A stretch of 64,000 bases of DNA, taken from the NCBI RefSeq assembly GCF_022559585.1, contig NZ_CP087114.1, positions 1,880,501 through 1,944,500 on the forward strand, given 5' to 3'. Shown here piece after piece: positions 18,626-27,675 of the stretch. This stretch comes from Bartonella machadoae. Its GTDB lineage: Bacteria; Pseudomonadota; Alphaproteobacteria; Rhizobiales; Rhizobiaceae. Position 1 is the stretch's first letter. The number at the start of each line of letters is the position of its first letter. A program made the position numbers and the translations under genes. A model generated the notes under the pieces. That model worked only from the letters and a program-made list of their open reading frames with translations. It had not been told where the DNA came from and ran no database searches.

Positions 18626-21600
18626 ATGATGTCCAAAAAAGCCCTCTTATTATGCACAGCCGCCGCAACAATCTTGCTATTTGGCACGCATCTCAATGTA
18701 CAAGCTGGAAGCCTTAAAGCTGATAAAGGAGAAGTAAAAACAGCAACACCAGGAGAAACCTATGAATATCTTCAAGCAGCAGGTGGCAGCACAATCACTG
18801 GTGAAAATTTAATAATTACAGGGGGACATCCAGCAAATGACAGTTTGATGGCTGTGTATGCGTCGAACGCCAGTACGATTGAATTAAAAAACACAACTAT
18901 TAAAAGTGCTAACGATACTGAAATGTATTCTGGTATTGAAATATGGCACGGTAGCATAATCAAAATGACTGGGGGCTCTATTGCAGCTAGATTTGGTGCT
19001 ATTATCCACACCGACGACAGTGGCAAAAGCACACTAGAAAACGTAAAAATATCCGGTGATAAGAACAATACAGCGACGAAAGGTGTAAGTGTTCAAAAAG
19101 GCACTGTTAATTTGAACAATGTCACTGTTACTAAAGCAAAATACGCTGTACATGCACAATCTGATACTCGCGTAATAATATCTGGGGGATCATTCGGTGG
19201 AATGATAGAGAATACCGGAAGTACCGTCACTTTAAGTAATAACGTTAAAGTAACATCTGAAAATAATGGGCTTCATGCCGATGGTGAAAAATCTCAAATC
19301 ACCATGACAGGAGGAGAAGTCACCGGGAAAAAAGCTGCATTGTTGGCAGAAAATAGCGGATATATTGATGTCACAGATATCACTCTCACCGCATATAACA
19401 AAGGAACAGGCGCAAGTGCCATTGGTCCTAACAGCATGATTAATTTGCAAAATACCACAATTGAAGAGGCTAAAATCGGCCTTGATGCACAAGAGGGTGG
19501 CACAATCAGCATGACCGGTGGATCCATTGCTGTTTCCGAAATAGGGGCTTCGTTCACAAAGAGTAAAAGCGATCAAAACAAGCTGGAAGGTGTACAGATA
19601 ACCAGCAAGAGCGAAGATAAACCTCTCTCCATTGGAATAAAAGCTGATCAGGAAAGCAGCGTTACTTTGGACAATGTAACGGTCACAAAAGCAGAAAATG
19701 CCATAGTCGCAAATAATCAATCAGCAGTCACAGTCTCTGGTGGATCACTTAAAACAGAAAAAGATTCAGTCAACGCTGAAAATGGCAGTACAATTACTAT
19801 AAACAACAAGGCTCAAATCGTATCCTCTAACGGTGATGGACTCCATGCCGTTGATGAGAAATCAAAAATTTTCATGACAGATGGAACAGTAACCGGTAGT
19901 AACAGTGTGTTATACACAAAGAGTGGTGGATATATCCATGTCGAAGATGTTTCTATGATAGCAAATGGCAATGGAACAAAATTCGGTGCCTTTGCAAAGA
20001 ACTCCAGTACAATTGAGTTGAATGGAAACACAACAATTAAAAATGCTTCCGTTGGTGTTATAGCACAAACAAATAACGCTACAATCAAAATGACAGGAGG
20101 GTCCATTGAAATTTCAGGAGGTGATGCAATAGGTGCGCTTTTCTCTGACACCAACAGTAAAGAAAATAAATTGAAAGATGTAAAAATATCGACGGATAAA
20201 GAGAATTTTCTTATGGAAAAAGGTGTCAGTGTTGACAAAAAAAGTTCGGTCACGTTGGACAATGTCACCATCACAAAAGCAAAAAACGGCGTATTCGCAA
20301 ATGATCAATCTCAAGTTACAATCTCTGGAGGATCATTTGAAGCGAAAAATGCAACAATAAGTGCCACAAATAACAGCACCATTACTTTAACCGATAATAC
20401 ACAAATTACATCATCTGATGGTGATGGGGTCTATGCAGAGGGAGCTGGATCTCAGATCTCAATGACAGGAGGAACCGTAACAACAAAGAATGAAAAATCT
20501 GCATTATCTGTTAAAGAAGGCGGACAGATTGATGCCACGAATGTTTCTCTCACAACAGAGGGGAAAGGAACCGGTGCAGTTGCATCTGGTAAAGATAGCA
20601 CAATTAAATTGCATGGCAATACAACAATTAACAATACTTTAAATGGTCTTGAAGCCGTTGATGGTGGTAAAATTACCAGCGAAAATTTAACAATTATCGG
20701 TGGTAAGTCAACTGATCAAGCCCTCAACAAAGAACACTCTGGTGTATGGACATCAGATCTTGGTAGTGAAGTGAAGTTAACGGGCAAAACAATTATTGAA
20801 AACGTTGGTGAAGGTTTTTACGCAGATGGTGGAAGTAAAATCATTAGCGGAGATTTAACAATAACCGGTGGTGAATATAAAAAAGAAACCCTTGCTGTAA
20901 ACGTTGCAGAGCCTGGTAGTGCAATTGAATTAAATGGTAAAACAACCATTGAAAATTTTGATGTTGGTCTTGCTGCAGCAAATAATAGCACAATTAAAAT
21001 GATGAATGGTGAGAGTGAAACAACACAGGGTAAATTAGAAAATAAAATAGCAGTAAAAAAGCTTGCACTCGTCGCAGCATTTGGTGGGCAAATTGATCTC
21101 AAAAATATTTCCATAACATCAGGAAACATCGGTTTACAGTTCTTAACTGTCCCTAATATTAATAAAGATAAACCAGAGAATCCACAAAAACATCAAAGCA
21201 ATGAAATCAATTTAACCAATGCCGATCTTCACGTTGAAGATGGTTCAGCAATTCTCATTGGAGCTCTCAGTAAAAATGACACTGAAGACACTCAAAACTT
21301 ATCAATCGGTACAGCCAAGCTTAATAAATCAAAAATCCATGCTGATGTTTTATTAGGAGATGGTATTTTTTGGGATAAAAACTTGTTCGAAGGAAAATAT
21401 GTTAAGACGATCTCCAATGGCACCTTCACATTAACCGCAGATCAATCTACCCTAGAGGGCAGAGCGGATATTGCTAAAGACAGAAATGTCCGCTTTGATC
21501 TGATCAACAACACCACATGGACCTTAAAAACCAGCACAAAAGAAACAGATAAGGATGGCAATCTGCTTGATATCGCTCAAAGAGCACGTTCTGATGTTTC

Positions 21601-23089
21601 TGTCCTTAATCTCAACAACAGTAAGATTGTTTTCCAAGGACCAATAGAAGAGCATTATCACACATTGCATATAGGTTCTGGTAAGCCAGAAAATACCGCA
21701 GTCTACAATGCCACAGGAAACGCAGAAATTTACTTCAATGCCGAATGGAGTGATGGTGCAGCGATAGCTGATCAAAAAACCGACAGATTGCTCATTGATG
21801 GCGATGTATCAGGAACAACAGCCGTTTATGTCACGGGACATTTAGAAGGAAACAATGGGAAAGCAAACACCTCTGCTGCTGCCAATGTCCGTGGTCTGTC
21901 ACTCATTCAAGTCTCTGGAAAAGCAAAAGAAGACTCTTTTAAACTGGTAAATGGCTATACCACAAGAGATGGCTCTCCGGATATGTATACACTGCGTGCC
22001 TATGGACCAGAGTCAAGCCAAGGCAAAGCCGATATTGGGCAAAATCTGTTTGATGAAAAAAATAAAAACTTCTGGGACTTCCGTTTGCAACCTAAACTGC
22101 TTGAAACAGGCTCTGGTCAAAGTGTGAACGCCCCTGTACCACAAACGGCAAACTACTTGGTCATGCCAAATGCTCTCTTCTATAGTGGATTAACCGATAT
22201 GGCCAAGAAAAACGCACTGATAGCCAATATCAGAACATCCATCCTAGGAAAGGAAGAGGAGAAAAACACCGGTTTCTTCCTCTCCACCTATGAAAGCACA
22301 GGGACCTTATCTTCTGCGCGTGGTCCTCTCAAATATGGTTATGGCGCTGATATTCGTTATGCTGCTCTCCAAGCGGGGGCAACATTGGCAGCAATCGAGG
22401 GACAGAATATCATCACACATTTCGGTGTTGTTGGAACTTACGGACAACTGTCTTTCACTCCAAAGGACATGGCAGATGTAAGCAAGAGCACATTGGATAA
22501 ATGGTCGCTAACAGCCTATGGCAGCCTACAGCATGACAATGGTTTCTATCTTGATACACTGTTCTCTTATGGTATTTTCAAGGGCAATATCGGCAATGCC
22601 ATCATGGGCAAAACCGCAAAAGTGAAAAATGCCAAAATGGTGAGTGTTTCTACCACCCTTGGCAAACAATTTGCCACCGGAATGGAAGGTTTAACATTCG
22701 AACCGCAGGCACAACTTGCCTATCAACATTTGATGTTTAAATCCATTGAAGATGCCAATAATCTGATCATTGATATGAACAACCCTTCGCAATGGTTAAT
22801 CCGTGTTGGTGGACGTTTGACAAAAACCATTTCCACTGAAAACAACCATCCTCTGTCTTTCTATGGGAAGGTCAACTTTATCAAAACATTTGGTGACGAT
22901 GGGTCCATCACAATTGGCAGGGACTTTGACCTTGATCCTATGGGTGCTGCGATTGAAGGTGGGCTTGGTATCAGTGCACAACTTTCACACAATTTGTCTC
23001 TTCATGGTGATGTTAGTTACCAACAAAAGCTGCAAAAAACCGGTATATCCGGAGCAAGTTTTTCAGGAGGAATACGCTATCAGTTTTAA
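18626..23089 (+). CDS. Autotransporter, large repeat passenger (AT1)
   Basis: A 1487-residue type V secreted protein. A signal peptide (~1-27, ending VQAGS) is followed by a long passenger (28-~1190) made of recurring ~95-130 residue units with G-G-T-I-x-M-T-G-G-S/T and S-S-V-T-L-D-N-V-T-V-T-K-A words, typical of right-handed beta-helix passengers. A pertactin-like segment GLSLIQVSGKAKEDSFKLVN precedes the barrel. The C-terminal ~290 residues form the autotransporter beta-barrel, ending in ...GGIRYQF with the terminal aromatic needed for outer-membrane insertion. GAGGAAAGC lies before tandem ATGs at 18626 and 18629. It resembles Bartonella inducible autotransporters. Its 3' end was duplicated downstream. 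Confidence 0.9.
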   Translation: MMSKKALLLCTAAATILLFGTHLNVQAGSLKADKGEVKTATPGETYEYLQAAGGSTITGENLIITGGHPANDSLMAVYASNASTIELKNTTIKSANDTEMYSGIEIWHGSIIKMTGGSIAARFGAIIHTDDSGKSTLENVKISGDKNNTATKGVSVQKGTVNLNNVTVTKAKYAVHAQSDTRVIISGGSFGGMIENTGSTVTLSNNVKVTSENNGLHADGEKSQITMTGGEVTGKKAALLAENSGYIDVTDITLTAYNKGTGASAIGPNSMINLQNTTIEEAKIGLDAQEGGTISMTGGSIAVSEIGASFTKSKSDQNKLEGVQITSKSEDKPLSIGIKADQESSVTLDNVTVTKAENAIVANNQSAVTVSGGSLKTEKDSVNAENGSTITINNKAQIVSSNGDGLHAVDEKSKIFMTDGTVTGSNSVLYTKSGGYIHVEDVSMIANGNGTKFGAFAKNSSTIELNGNTTIKNASVGVIAQTNNATIKMTGGSIEISGGDAIGALFSDTNSKENKLKDVKISTDKENFLMEKGVSVDKKSSVTLDNVTITKAKNGVFANDQSQVTISGGSFEAKNATISATNNSTITLTDNTQITSSDGDGVYAEGAGSQISMTGGTVTTKNEKSALSVKEGGQIDATNVSLTTEGKGTGAVASGKDSTIKLHGNTTINNTLNGLEAVDGGKITSENLTIIGGKSTDQALNKEHSGVWTSDLGSEVKLTGKTIIENVGEGFYADGGSKIISGDLTITGGEYKKETLAVNVAEPGSAIELNGKTTIENFDVGLAAANNSTIKMMNGESETTQGKLENKIAVKKLALVAAFGGQIDLKNISITSGNIGLQFLTVPNINKDKPENPQKHQSNEINLTNADLHVEDGSAILIGALSKNDTEDTQNLSIGTAKLNKSKIHADVLLGDGIFWDKNLFEGKYVKTISNGTFTLTADQSTLEGRADIAKDRNVRFDLINNTTWTLKTSTKETDKDGNLLDIAQRARSDVSVLNLNNSKIVFQGPIEEHYHTLHIGSGKPENTAVYNATGNAEIYFNAEWSDGAAIADQKTDRLLIDGDVSGTTAVYVTGHLEGNNGKANTSAAANVRGLSLIQVSGKAKEDSFKLVNGYTTRDGSPDMYTLRAYGPESSQGKADIGQNLFDEKNKNFWDFRLQPKLLETGSGQSVNAPVPQTANYLVMPNALFYSGLTDMAKKNALIANIRTSILGKEEEKNTGFFLSTYESTGTLSSARGPLKYGYGADIRYAALQAGATLAAIEGQNIITHFGVVGTYGQLSFTPKDMADVSKSTLDKWSLTAYGSLQHDNGFYLDTLFSYGIFKGNIGNAIMGKTAKVKNAKMVSVSTTLGKQFATGMEGLTFEPQAQLAYQHLMFKSIEDANNLIIDMNNPSQWLIRVGGRLTKTISTENNHPLSFYGKVNFIKTFGDDGSITIGRDFDLDPMGAAIEGGLGISAQLSHNLSLHGDVSYQQKLQKTGISGASFSGGIRYQF

Positions 23090-23299
23090 ACCAAGGCGAT
23101 CAGTCTTAAAATAAAGCTATAAACTTTAAGACAAAGTGGCTCAGGTTCCGCTGGGTCAGGCTCTGGTAGCTCAAACCCTAGTGGTTCAGGGTCTGGTGGC
23201 TCAGGCTCCGACTGTAAATCTTAAAACAGAGCTGTAAATTGAATATGGGGTTGTAAAAACAAGCATCTTCTATCCTTCGTTTTTATCCCCTCTCCTATA
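23090..23299. other. Spacer with Gly/Ser-coding remnant
   Basis: No intact gene. At 23149-23226 the plus strand encodes an orphan run of about 25 Gly and Ser residues with a few others, ending DCKS and a stop. A shortened copy lies at about 23805-23851 behind the duplicated autotransporter end. It looks like the tail of a lost coding sequence or a linker carried along with the duplication. Confidence 0.45.
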
Positions 23300-23332
23300 A
23301 ACAGAAGCGCCAAAAAACTTGGCGCTTCTGTT
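23300..23332 (+). terminator. Perfect 14-bp hairpin
   Basis: AACAGAAGCGCCAA pairs with TTGGCGCTTCTGTT around a 5-base loop. No T-run follows, so it may act as a transcription stop or mRNA 3' stabiliser for AT1. A decayed copy stands near 23928-23960 after the duplicated end. Confidence 0.5.
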
Positions 23333-23759
23333 GAAGACAACCATCCTCTGTCTTTCTATGGAGCAGATTGCCCTCATCATCTTTTTCTTGTGTGCTGGTT
23401 TTATGAACCATGTCGTCTTGTTTTTGAGATCAAAGCACGCATTTCTGTCTTTAGCAATATTCGCTTTGCCTTCTAGAGTAAATTGAGATTGATCCGCGGT
23501 TTAAAAGTAAACTTTATCAAAATCTTTGGTGATATAGTAAAGTTGTTTCTCGATAAATTTTTATAAAGATGGAAACATCACAATTGGCGATATTTTTCCC
23601 CTTGATCCAGTGGGGACTGCGATTGAAGGCGGTGTTGGCATCAATGCACAACTTTCACACAATTTGTCCCTTCATGGTGATGTCAGTTACCAACAAAAAC
23701 TACAAAAAACCGGCATATCCGGAGCAAGTTTTTCAGGAGGTATCCGCTATCAGTTTTAA
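23333..23759 (+). pseudogene. Duplicated 3' end of AT1 beta-barrel, degenerate
   Basis: From about 23505 to the TAA at 23757-23759 this copies the last ~75 codons of AT1 (from the VNFIKTFGD segment to the terminal F). A short stretch at 23333-23359 matches the codons just before, but the two are split by about 145 bp of unrelated sequence, and extra bases near 23540-23566 break the frame. It cannot make an autotransporter and probably arose by tandem duplication; it could serve as donor in gene conversion. Confidence 0.75.
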
Positions 23760-23959
23760 ACCAAAGCGAGCAGTTTTAAGATGGGGCTATAAACTTTAAG
23801 ACAAAGTGGCTCAGGCTCCGGTGGGGGCGGGTTCCGACTGTAAATCTTAAAACAGAGCTGTAAATTAAATGGGGACGTAAAAACGAGCATCCTCTATCCT
23901 TTGTTTATGCCCTCCATAAATAGAAGCACCAAGATTTTTAGCTCTTCTGTTGAATAGAC

Positions 23960-24578
23960 ACTGAGAGACATCAAAAAGAAAAGGCAAGACACTACGCTGC
24001 CTTTACTGTTACGCCTTGTTTATTGTTAAATGCTGTCATTAAAGATCAATCAAATGACGCCCATTCTTGCTATGCTACCTCTTCTTCCTACATCATCTAT
24101 AAAACTTATTGCTTTACAATCGCATCTATTGTTCGCTATAAAACGCTCTTGTAAACAACTCCTTTTGGAAACATTTTTCTTTTCTCTTAAAGAGTTCTTT
24201 GTTCTTAAAGAATTCTCTCTCCTCTCTTCACGAATCCGAATTTCTCTATCATAGCCCTCACCCCTTTTGCCCCACAAAAGATACAAACCATTTGGATTCC
24301 TTTGTTTTACATTGAATAAAGCACGACAACCCTCCTTGCTTCTTCATACCTCCCTCATATTGCATCCACATGTAAATAATCTTTTCAAAATTTTTATTTG
24401 CTCATTTGATAGTCGTGCATAAAGTAATATCTCACGCTCCAATCCTTTAGATCTTTAACACCAACAAGCTTTTGGCAGTACCAAATATTTAAAAATATCG
24501 TCTTTATGATCATGAAAAAACTTTTTAAGAAAAACTTCAAAGCATAGAGAACACCATAAAATATAATTTGTTTTGTTA
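23960..24578. other. Intergenic, no gene seen
   Basis: AT-rich with several TTCTCTTAAAGA-type words around 24180-24225. No supported frame. The last ~20 bases belong to the block duplicated upstream of the third autotransporter. Confidence 0.35.
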
Positions 24579-24605
24579 TTTACAATAAAAACATAATGGT
24601 ATAAA
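24579..24605 (+). promoter_or_regulatory. Candidate promoter of AT2, duplicated before AT3
   Basis: TTTACA at 24579-24584 and an extended -10 (TGGTATAAA, hexamer 24600-24605) with a 15-base spacer. The whole leader from here to the start codon is repeated essentially unchanged at 27576 onward, so both genes are likely controlled alike. Confidence 0.45.
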
Positions 24606-24678
24606 AACTGGCTGGGTACTTGCGCCATCAGGGGAATGAAGTAAGCATCAAAGCATACCAAATACTAAAGGCATATCT

Positions 24679-27000
24679 ATGTGTAAGAAATATATTTATA
24701 AGAAAAATTTTTTGTTATGTACAATTGCTGGAACTTTCATTTTTTCTCATTTTGCTCCAACCTATGCAAATAGACAACCTCCTGAGATTATTAATGAGTT
24801 TAGGATGGAAAAAGGAAAAGAAAAAACTCTTAATAACGTTTTTATCCGCAATGAATTGAGCGCAGTGAACGCCTCTGAGAAAGCAATTGCCACAATTACG
24901 AACTCAACAATACATTCAGGTTCATTTGCTTTTTCTGTATCACAAGGTGGACGTATTAATGCTAAAGAAGTGAAAGTCAATGCTTTGCATACGGGTCTAT
25001 CAATTGCAAACGGTATCATTAACATTGAAGATTCATTCATAGAAATCAAAAGAAAACACGGTATTATTTTCCATACCATTTTAGATCTTTCTCTGAAAGA
25101 TGGTGAAGAGGTTATCAATAAGGCAATTCTTAACAATACAAAACTTCTTGTGAGAAATGGTATCGGTATTTTAGGACCATCATATTCAAAATCTGTTTCC
25201 GAAGTTCAACTTAGAAATTCAGAAATTCGTTCTGATGTATTGTTAAAAAATAATATAAAAAAGGCAACAGATTCAGATCCTATGACTTTTGTATTAACCG
25301 CCGATAATTCAACTATGGAAGGAAGAGCAAACACCTTAGCAGGAAATACGACTGTTTTTAATTTAAACAACAATAGCAAATGGTATTTAAATGTAAGTCA
25401 ATACGACATAATTAGTCTATTTAATTATAAACTCCCTGACATTAAGCAACGAGCGCAATCAATCGTTTCAGTTCTCAACCTTAATAATAGCTCTATCATA
25501 TTTAATGCGCCACATGCGCTGGCACACAATCATTATCAAACCTTGATTGTAGGAAGAAAGCCACAAACTGAAAAATCTGAGCCACAAGAAGCGCAAAATC
25601 CTCATGGAGCAGCGGTTTATAATGCAGTGGGCGATGCAAAGATTTACCTCAACACCAAATGGAGCGATGGAGAACCAAAAGAACAGCAAAAGACGGACCG
25701 TCTTTTCGTTTATGGCGATGTATCCGGTACGACAGAAATTCATTTCACCAGCCTTTCAAAAGATGAGAGCATAAAAGACACAGAGCATTCCATCCCCATG
25801 AATATGTATGGTCTCTCGCTTGTTCAAGTGTCTGGAAAGGTCGATGAAAATGCCTTCAAGCTTGCAAATGGCTATGTCACAATGGGTGGATTACCTTACA
25901 AATATACGCTAAATGCCTACGGACCAACATCTAGCCGTGGAAAAGCGAATATTACAGAAAGCTTCTTGGGAGAGGATAAAAATTTCTGGGATTTCCGCTT
26001 GCAAAAAGCCACGCTTGATTCTGAAGGAAAGGTCCGCGCCCTCGTTCCTCAAGTGGCAAGCTATTTAGTGATGCCAAGCGCGCTCTTCTCTGCTGGATTT
26101 TCTGATGTAAACAATCAGAATACATTGTTAGACAATATGCGATCAAAAGCAGGTGAAATGCGAAATAACAAAAACAAGGGAATTCATTTCTCTTCTTATG
26201 GAAATAAGAGCACATTGTCTTCTAACCGTGATCCATTGCAATATGGCTATGGTGCTGACATGCACTATGCGGCCTTACAAGCAGGTGTGACATTAGCAGC
26301 AATAGAAGATCAAGATATCACGACAAATTTTGGGCTTATGGGAACATATGGCAAATTGGCTTTCACGCCAAAAGATATGGAAGGCGCTGAAAAAAGCACG
26401 CTGGATAAATGGTCCCTTGCTGCATATGGTAGCTTCCAGCATAACAATGGCACACATCTCAATGCCTTCTTTTCCTACGGGGCTTTAAAGGGAAATATCA
26501 CCACCGCTCTTATTGGAAACACCGCAAAAGTGGATAATACCAAAACATTGAGTGCATCTGCTACCGTTGGACAAAAATTGGCAATGGGCGTTGAAGGATT
26601 GGCTTTCGAGCCACAAGCACAACTTGTTTATCAACGTCTCATGTTTGGCACGCTTTCCGATGTTGATGGTTTTGCAGTCAATATGGGCAATCCCCATCAG
26701 TGGTTAGTGCGGGTTGGTGGACGTTTAACACAAAGGATCATGTCTGCTGAAAAAAACAACACCTTTGCTTTCTACGGCAAACTCAATCTGCTAAAAGCAT
26801 TTGGTGATAATGGCACGATACAGATTGGTGATACTTTCCACCTCAATACGCTAGGGACTTCACTTGAAGGTGGTGTTGGTATAAACGCACATTTATCACA
26901 AAATATCGCGCTTCATGCTGATGTTAACTACCAACAGAAACTCCAAAAAGCCGGCATCTCCGGAATAAGTGTCTCTGGTGGAATACAATACCGTTTTTAA
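24679..27000 (+). CDS. Autotransporter AT2
   Basis: A 773-residue outer-membrane autotransporter. The signal peptide is long (charged MCKKYIYKKN, hydrophobic core, ending near TYANR at residue ~34). The short passenger (~35-460) contains I-T-N-S-T-I-H-S-G beta-helix words and the pertactin-like segment GLSLVQVSGKVDENAFKLAN. The barrel occupies the last ~285 residues, ending GGIQYRF. AAAGG precedes the ATG. Promoter, leader and signal sequence are shared with AT3 and so is a ~600-bp block at 25412-26019; the N-terminal passenger is different. This makes it one half of a recently rearranged tandem pair. Confidence 0.9.
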   Translation: MCKKYIYKKNFLLCTIAGTFIFSHFAPTYANRQPPEIINEFRMEKGKEKTLNNVFIRNELSAVNASEKAIATITNSTIHSGSFAFSVSQGGRINAKEVKVNALHTGLSIANGIINIEDSFIEIKRKHGIIFHTILDLSLKDGEEVINKAILNNTKLLVRNGIGILGPSYSKSVSEVQLRNSEIRSDVLLKNNIKKATDSDPMTFVLTADNSTMEGRANTLAGNTTVFNLNNNSKWYLNVSQYDIISLFNYKLPDIKQRAQSIVSVLNLNNSSIIFNAPHALAHNHYQTLIVGRKPQTEKSEPQEAQNPHGAAVYNAVGDAKIYLNTKWSDGEPKEQQKTDRLFVYGDVSGTTEIHFTSLSKDESIKDTEHSIPMNMYGLSLVQVSGKVDENAFKLANGYVTMGGLPYKYTLNAYGPTSSRGKANITESFLGEDKNFWDFRLQKATLDSEGKVRALVPQVASYLVMPSALFSAGFSDVNNQNTLLDNMRSKAGEMRNNKNKGIHFSSYGNKSTLSSNRDPLQYGYGADMHYAALQAGVTLAAIEDQDITTNFGLMGTYGKLAFTPKDMEGAEKSTLDKWSLAAYGSFQHNNGTHLNAFFSYGALKGNITTALIGNTAKVDNTKTLSASATVGQKLAMGVEGLAFEPQAQLVYQRLMFGTLSDVDGFAVNMGNPHQWLVRVGGRLTQRIMSAEKNNTFAFYGKLNLLKAFGDNGTIQIGDTFHLNTLGTSLEGGVGINAHLSQNIALHADVNYQQKLQKAGISGISVSGGIQYRF

Positions 27001-27041
27001 GAAAAAGCAAAAAACCACTTATAATCTATTCTTTTAATAAA

Positions 27042-27070
27042 AAAGCAGTATGAATGTACTGCTTTTTTTT
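27042..27070 (+). terminator. Rho-independent terminator after AT2
   Basis: AAAGCAGTA and TACTGCTTT pair around a 6-base loop, followed by a run of T. Classic intrinsic terminator 41 bases after the stop codon. Confidence 0.8.
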
Positions 27071-27575
27071 GCAATCTTTCGGCAACAGCCATCAATAACG
27101 GTTCTTTCTATACAACTTTCTTGAAAGGATTAATTTCATTCAAACCAAATGCAACAAAGCTCTCTATCTCTCAATCCCTGTCAAAGTCTCTAGAAAGCAA
27201 CATTTTTGATTTATAAAAACCGAATGGATTCAATAAAACTTGTTGTATATTGATAAAAAATACAAAATATTTTATCTTTTTTACATAAAAAATCCATAAT
27301 GAATAGTTCTATATGCAAACAAATTAACTGAAAGCTTTTTGTAAACGCGCAACAAATCTTCTCTAAAAACTCTGTAGAGCTTTCATAACAACAACCTTAA
27401 GCAACAAATATCATTGCAAAATATTTTGATTCTTAACATTTTAAAACAAAAATACTTATCAAGCTAGGTTTTCTAAAGCCCATCTTCACTGCATTGCGTT
27501 TTCTATTTTAAATGCTCTTCTAAGATCAATTTTTAAACGATAGAGAACACTACAAATATAATATTCGTTTTGTTA
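27071..27575. other. Intergenic between AT2 and AT3
   Basis: No gene is seen. AT-rich; the final ~20 bases begin the leader block that is duplicated from in front of AT2. Confidence 0.35.
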
Positions 27576-27602
27576 TTTACAATAAAAACATAATGGTATA
27601 AA
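27576..27602 (+). promoter_or_regulatory. Candidate promoter of AT3
   Basis: Same TTTACA / TGGTATAAA arrangement as before AT2 (hexamer 27597-27602), inside a ~210-bp block that appears identical between the two genes. Confidence 0.45.
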
Positions 27603-27675
27603 AACTGGCTGGGTACTTGCGCCATCAGGGGAATGAAGTAAGCATCAAAGCATACCAAATACTAAAGGCATATCT

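Noticed and set aside
18772..21775. Several minus-strand frames of 60-160 codons opposite AT1
   Set aside because: They are shadows of the repetitive passenger; their composition mirrors the plus-strand codons and none has a supported start.
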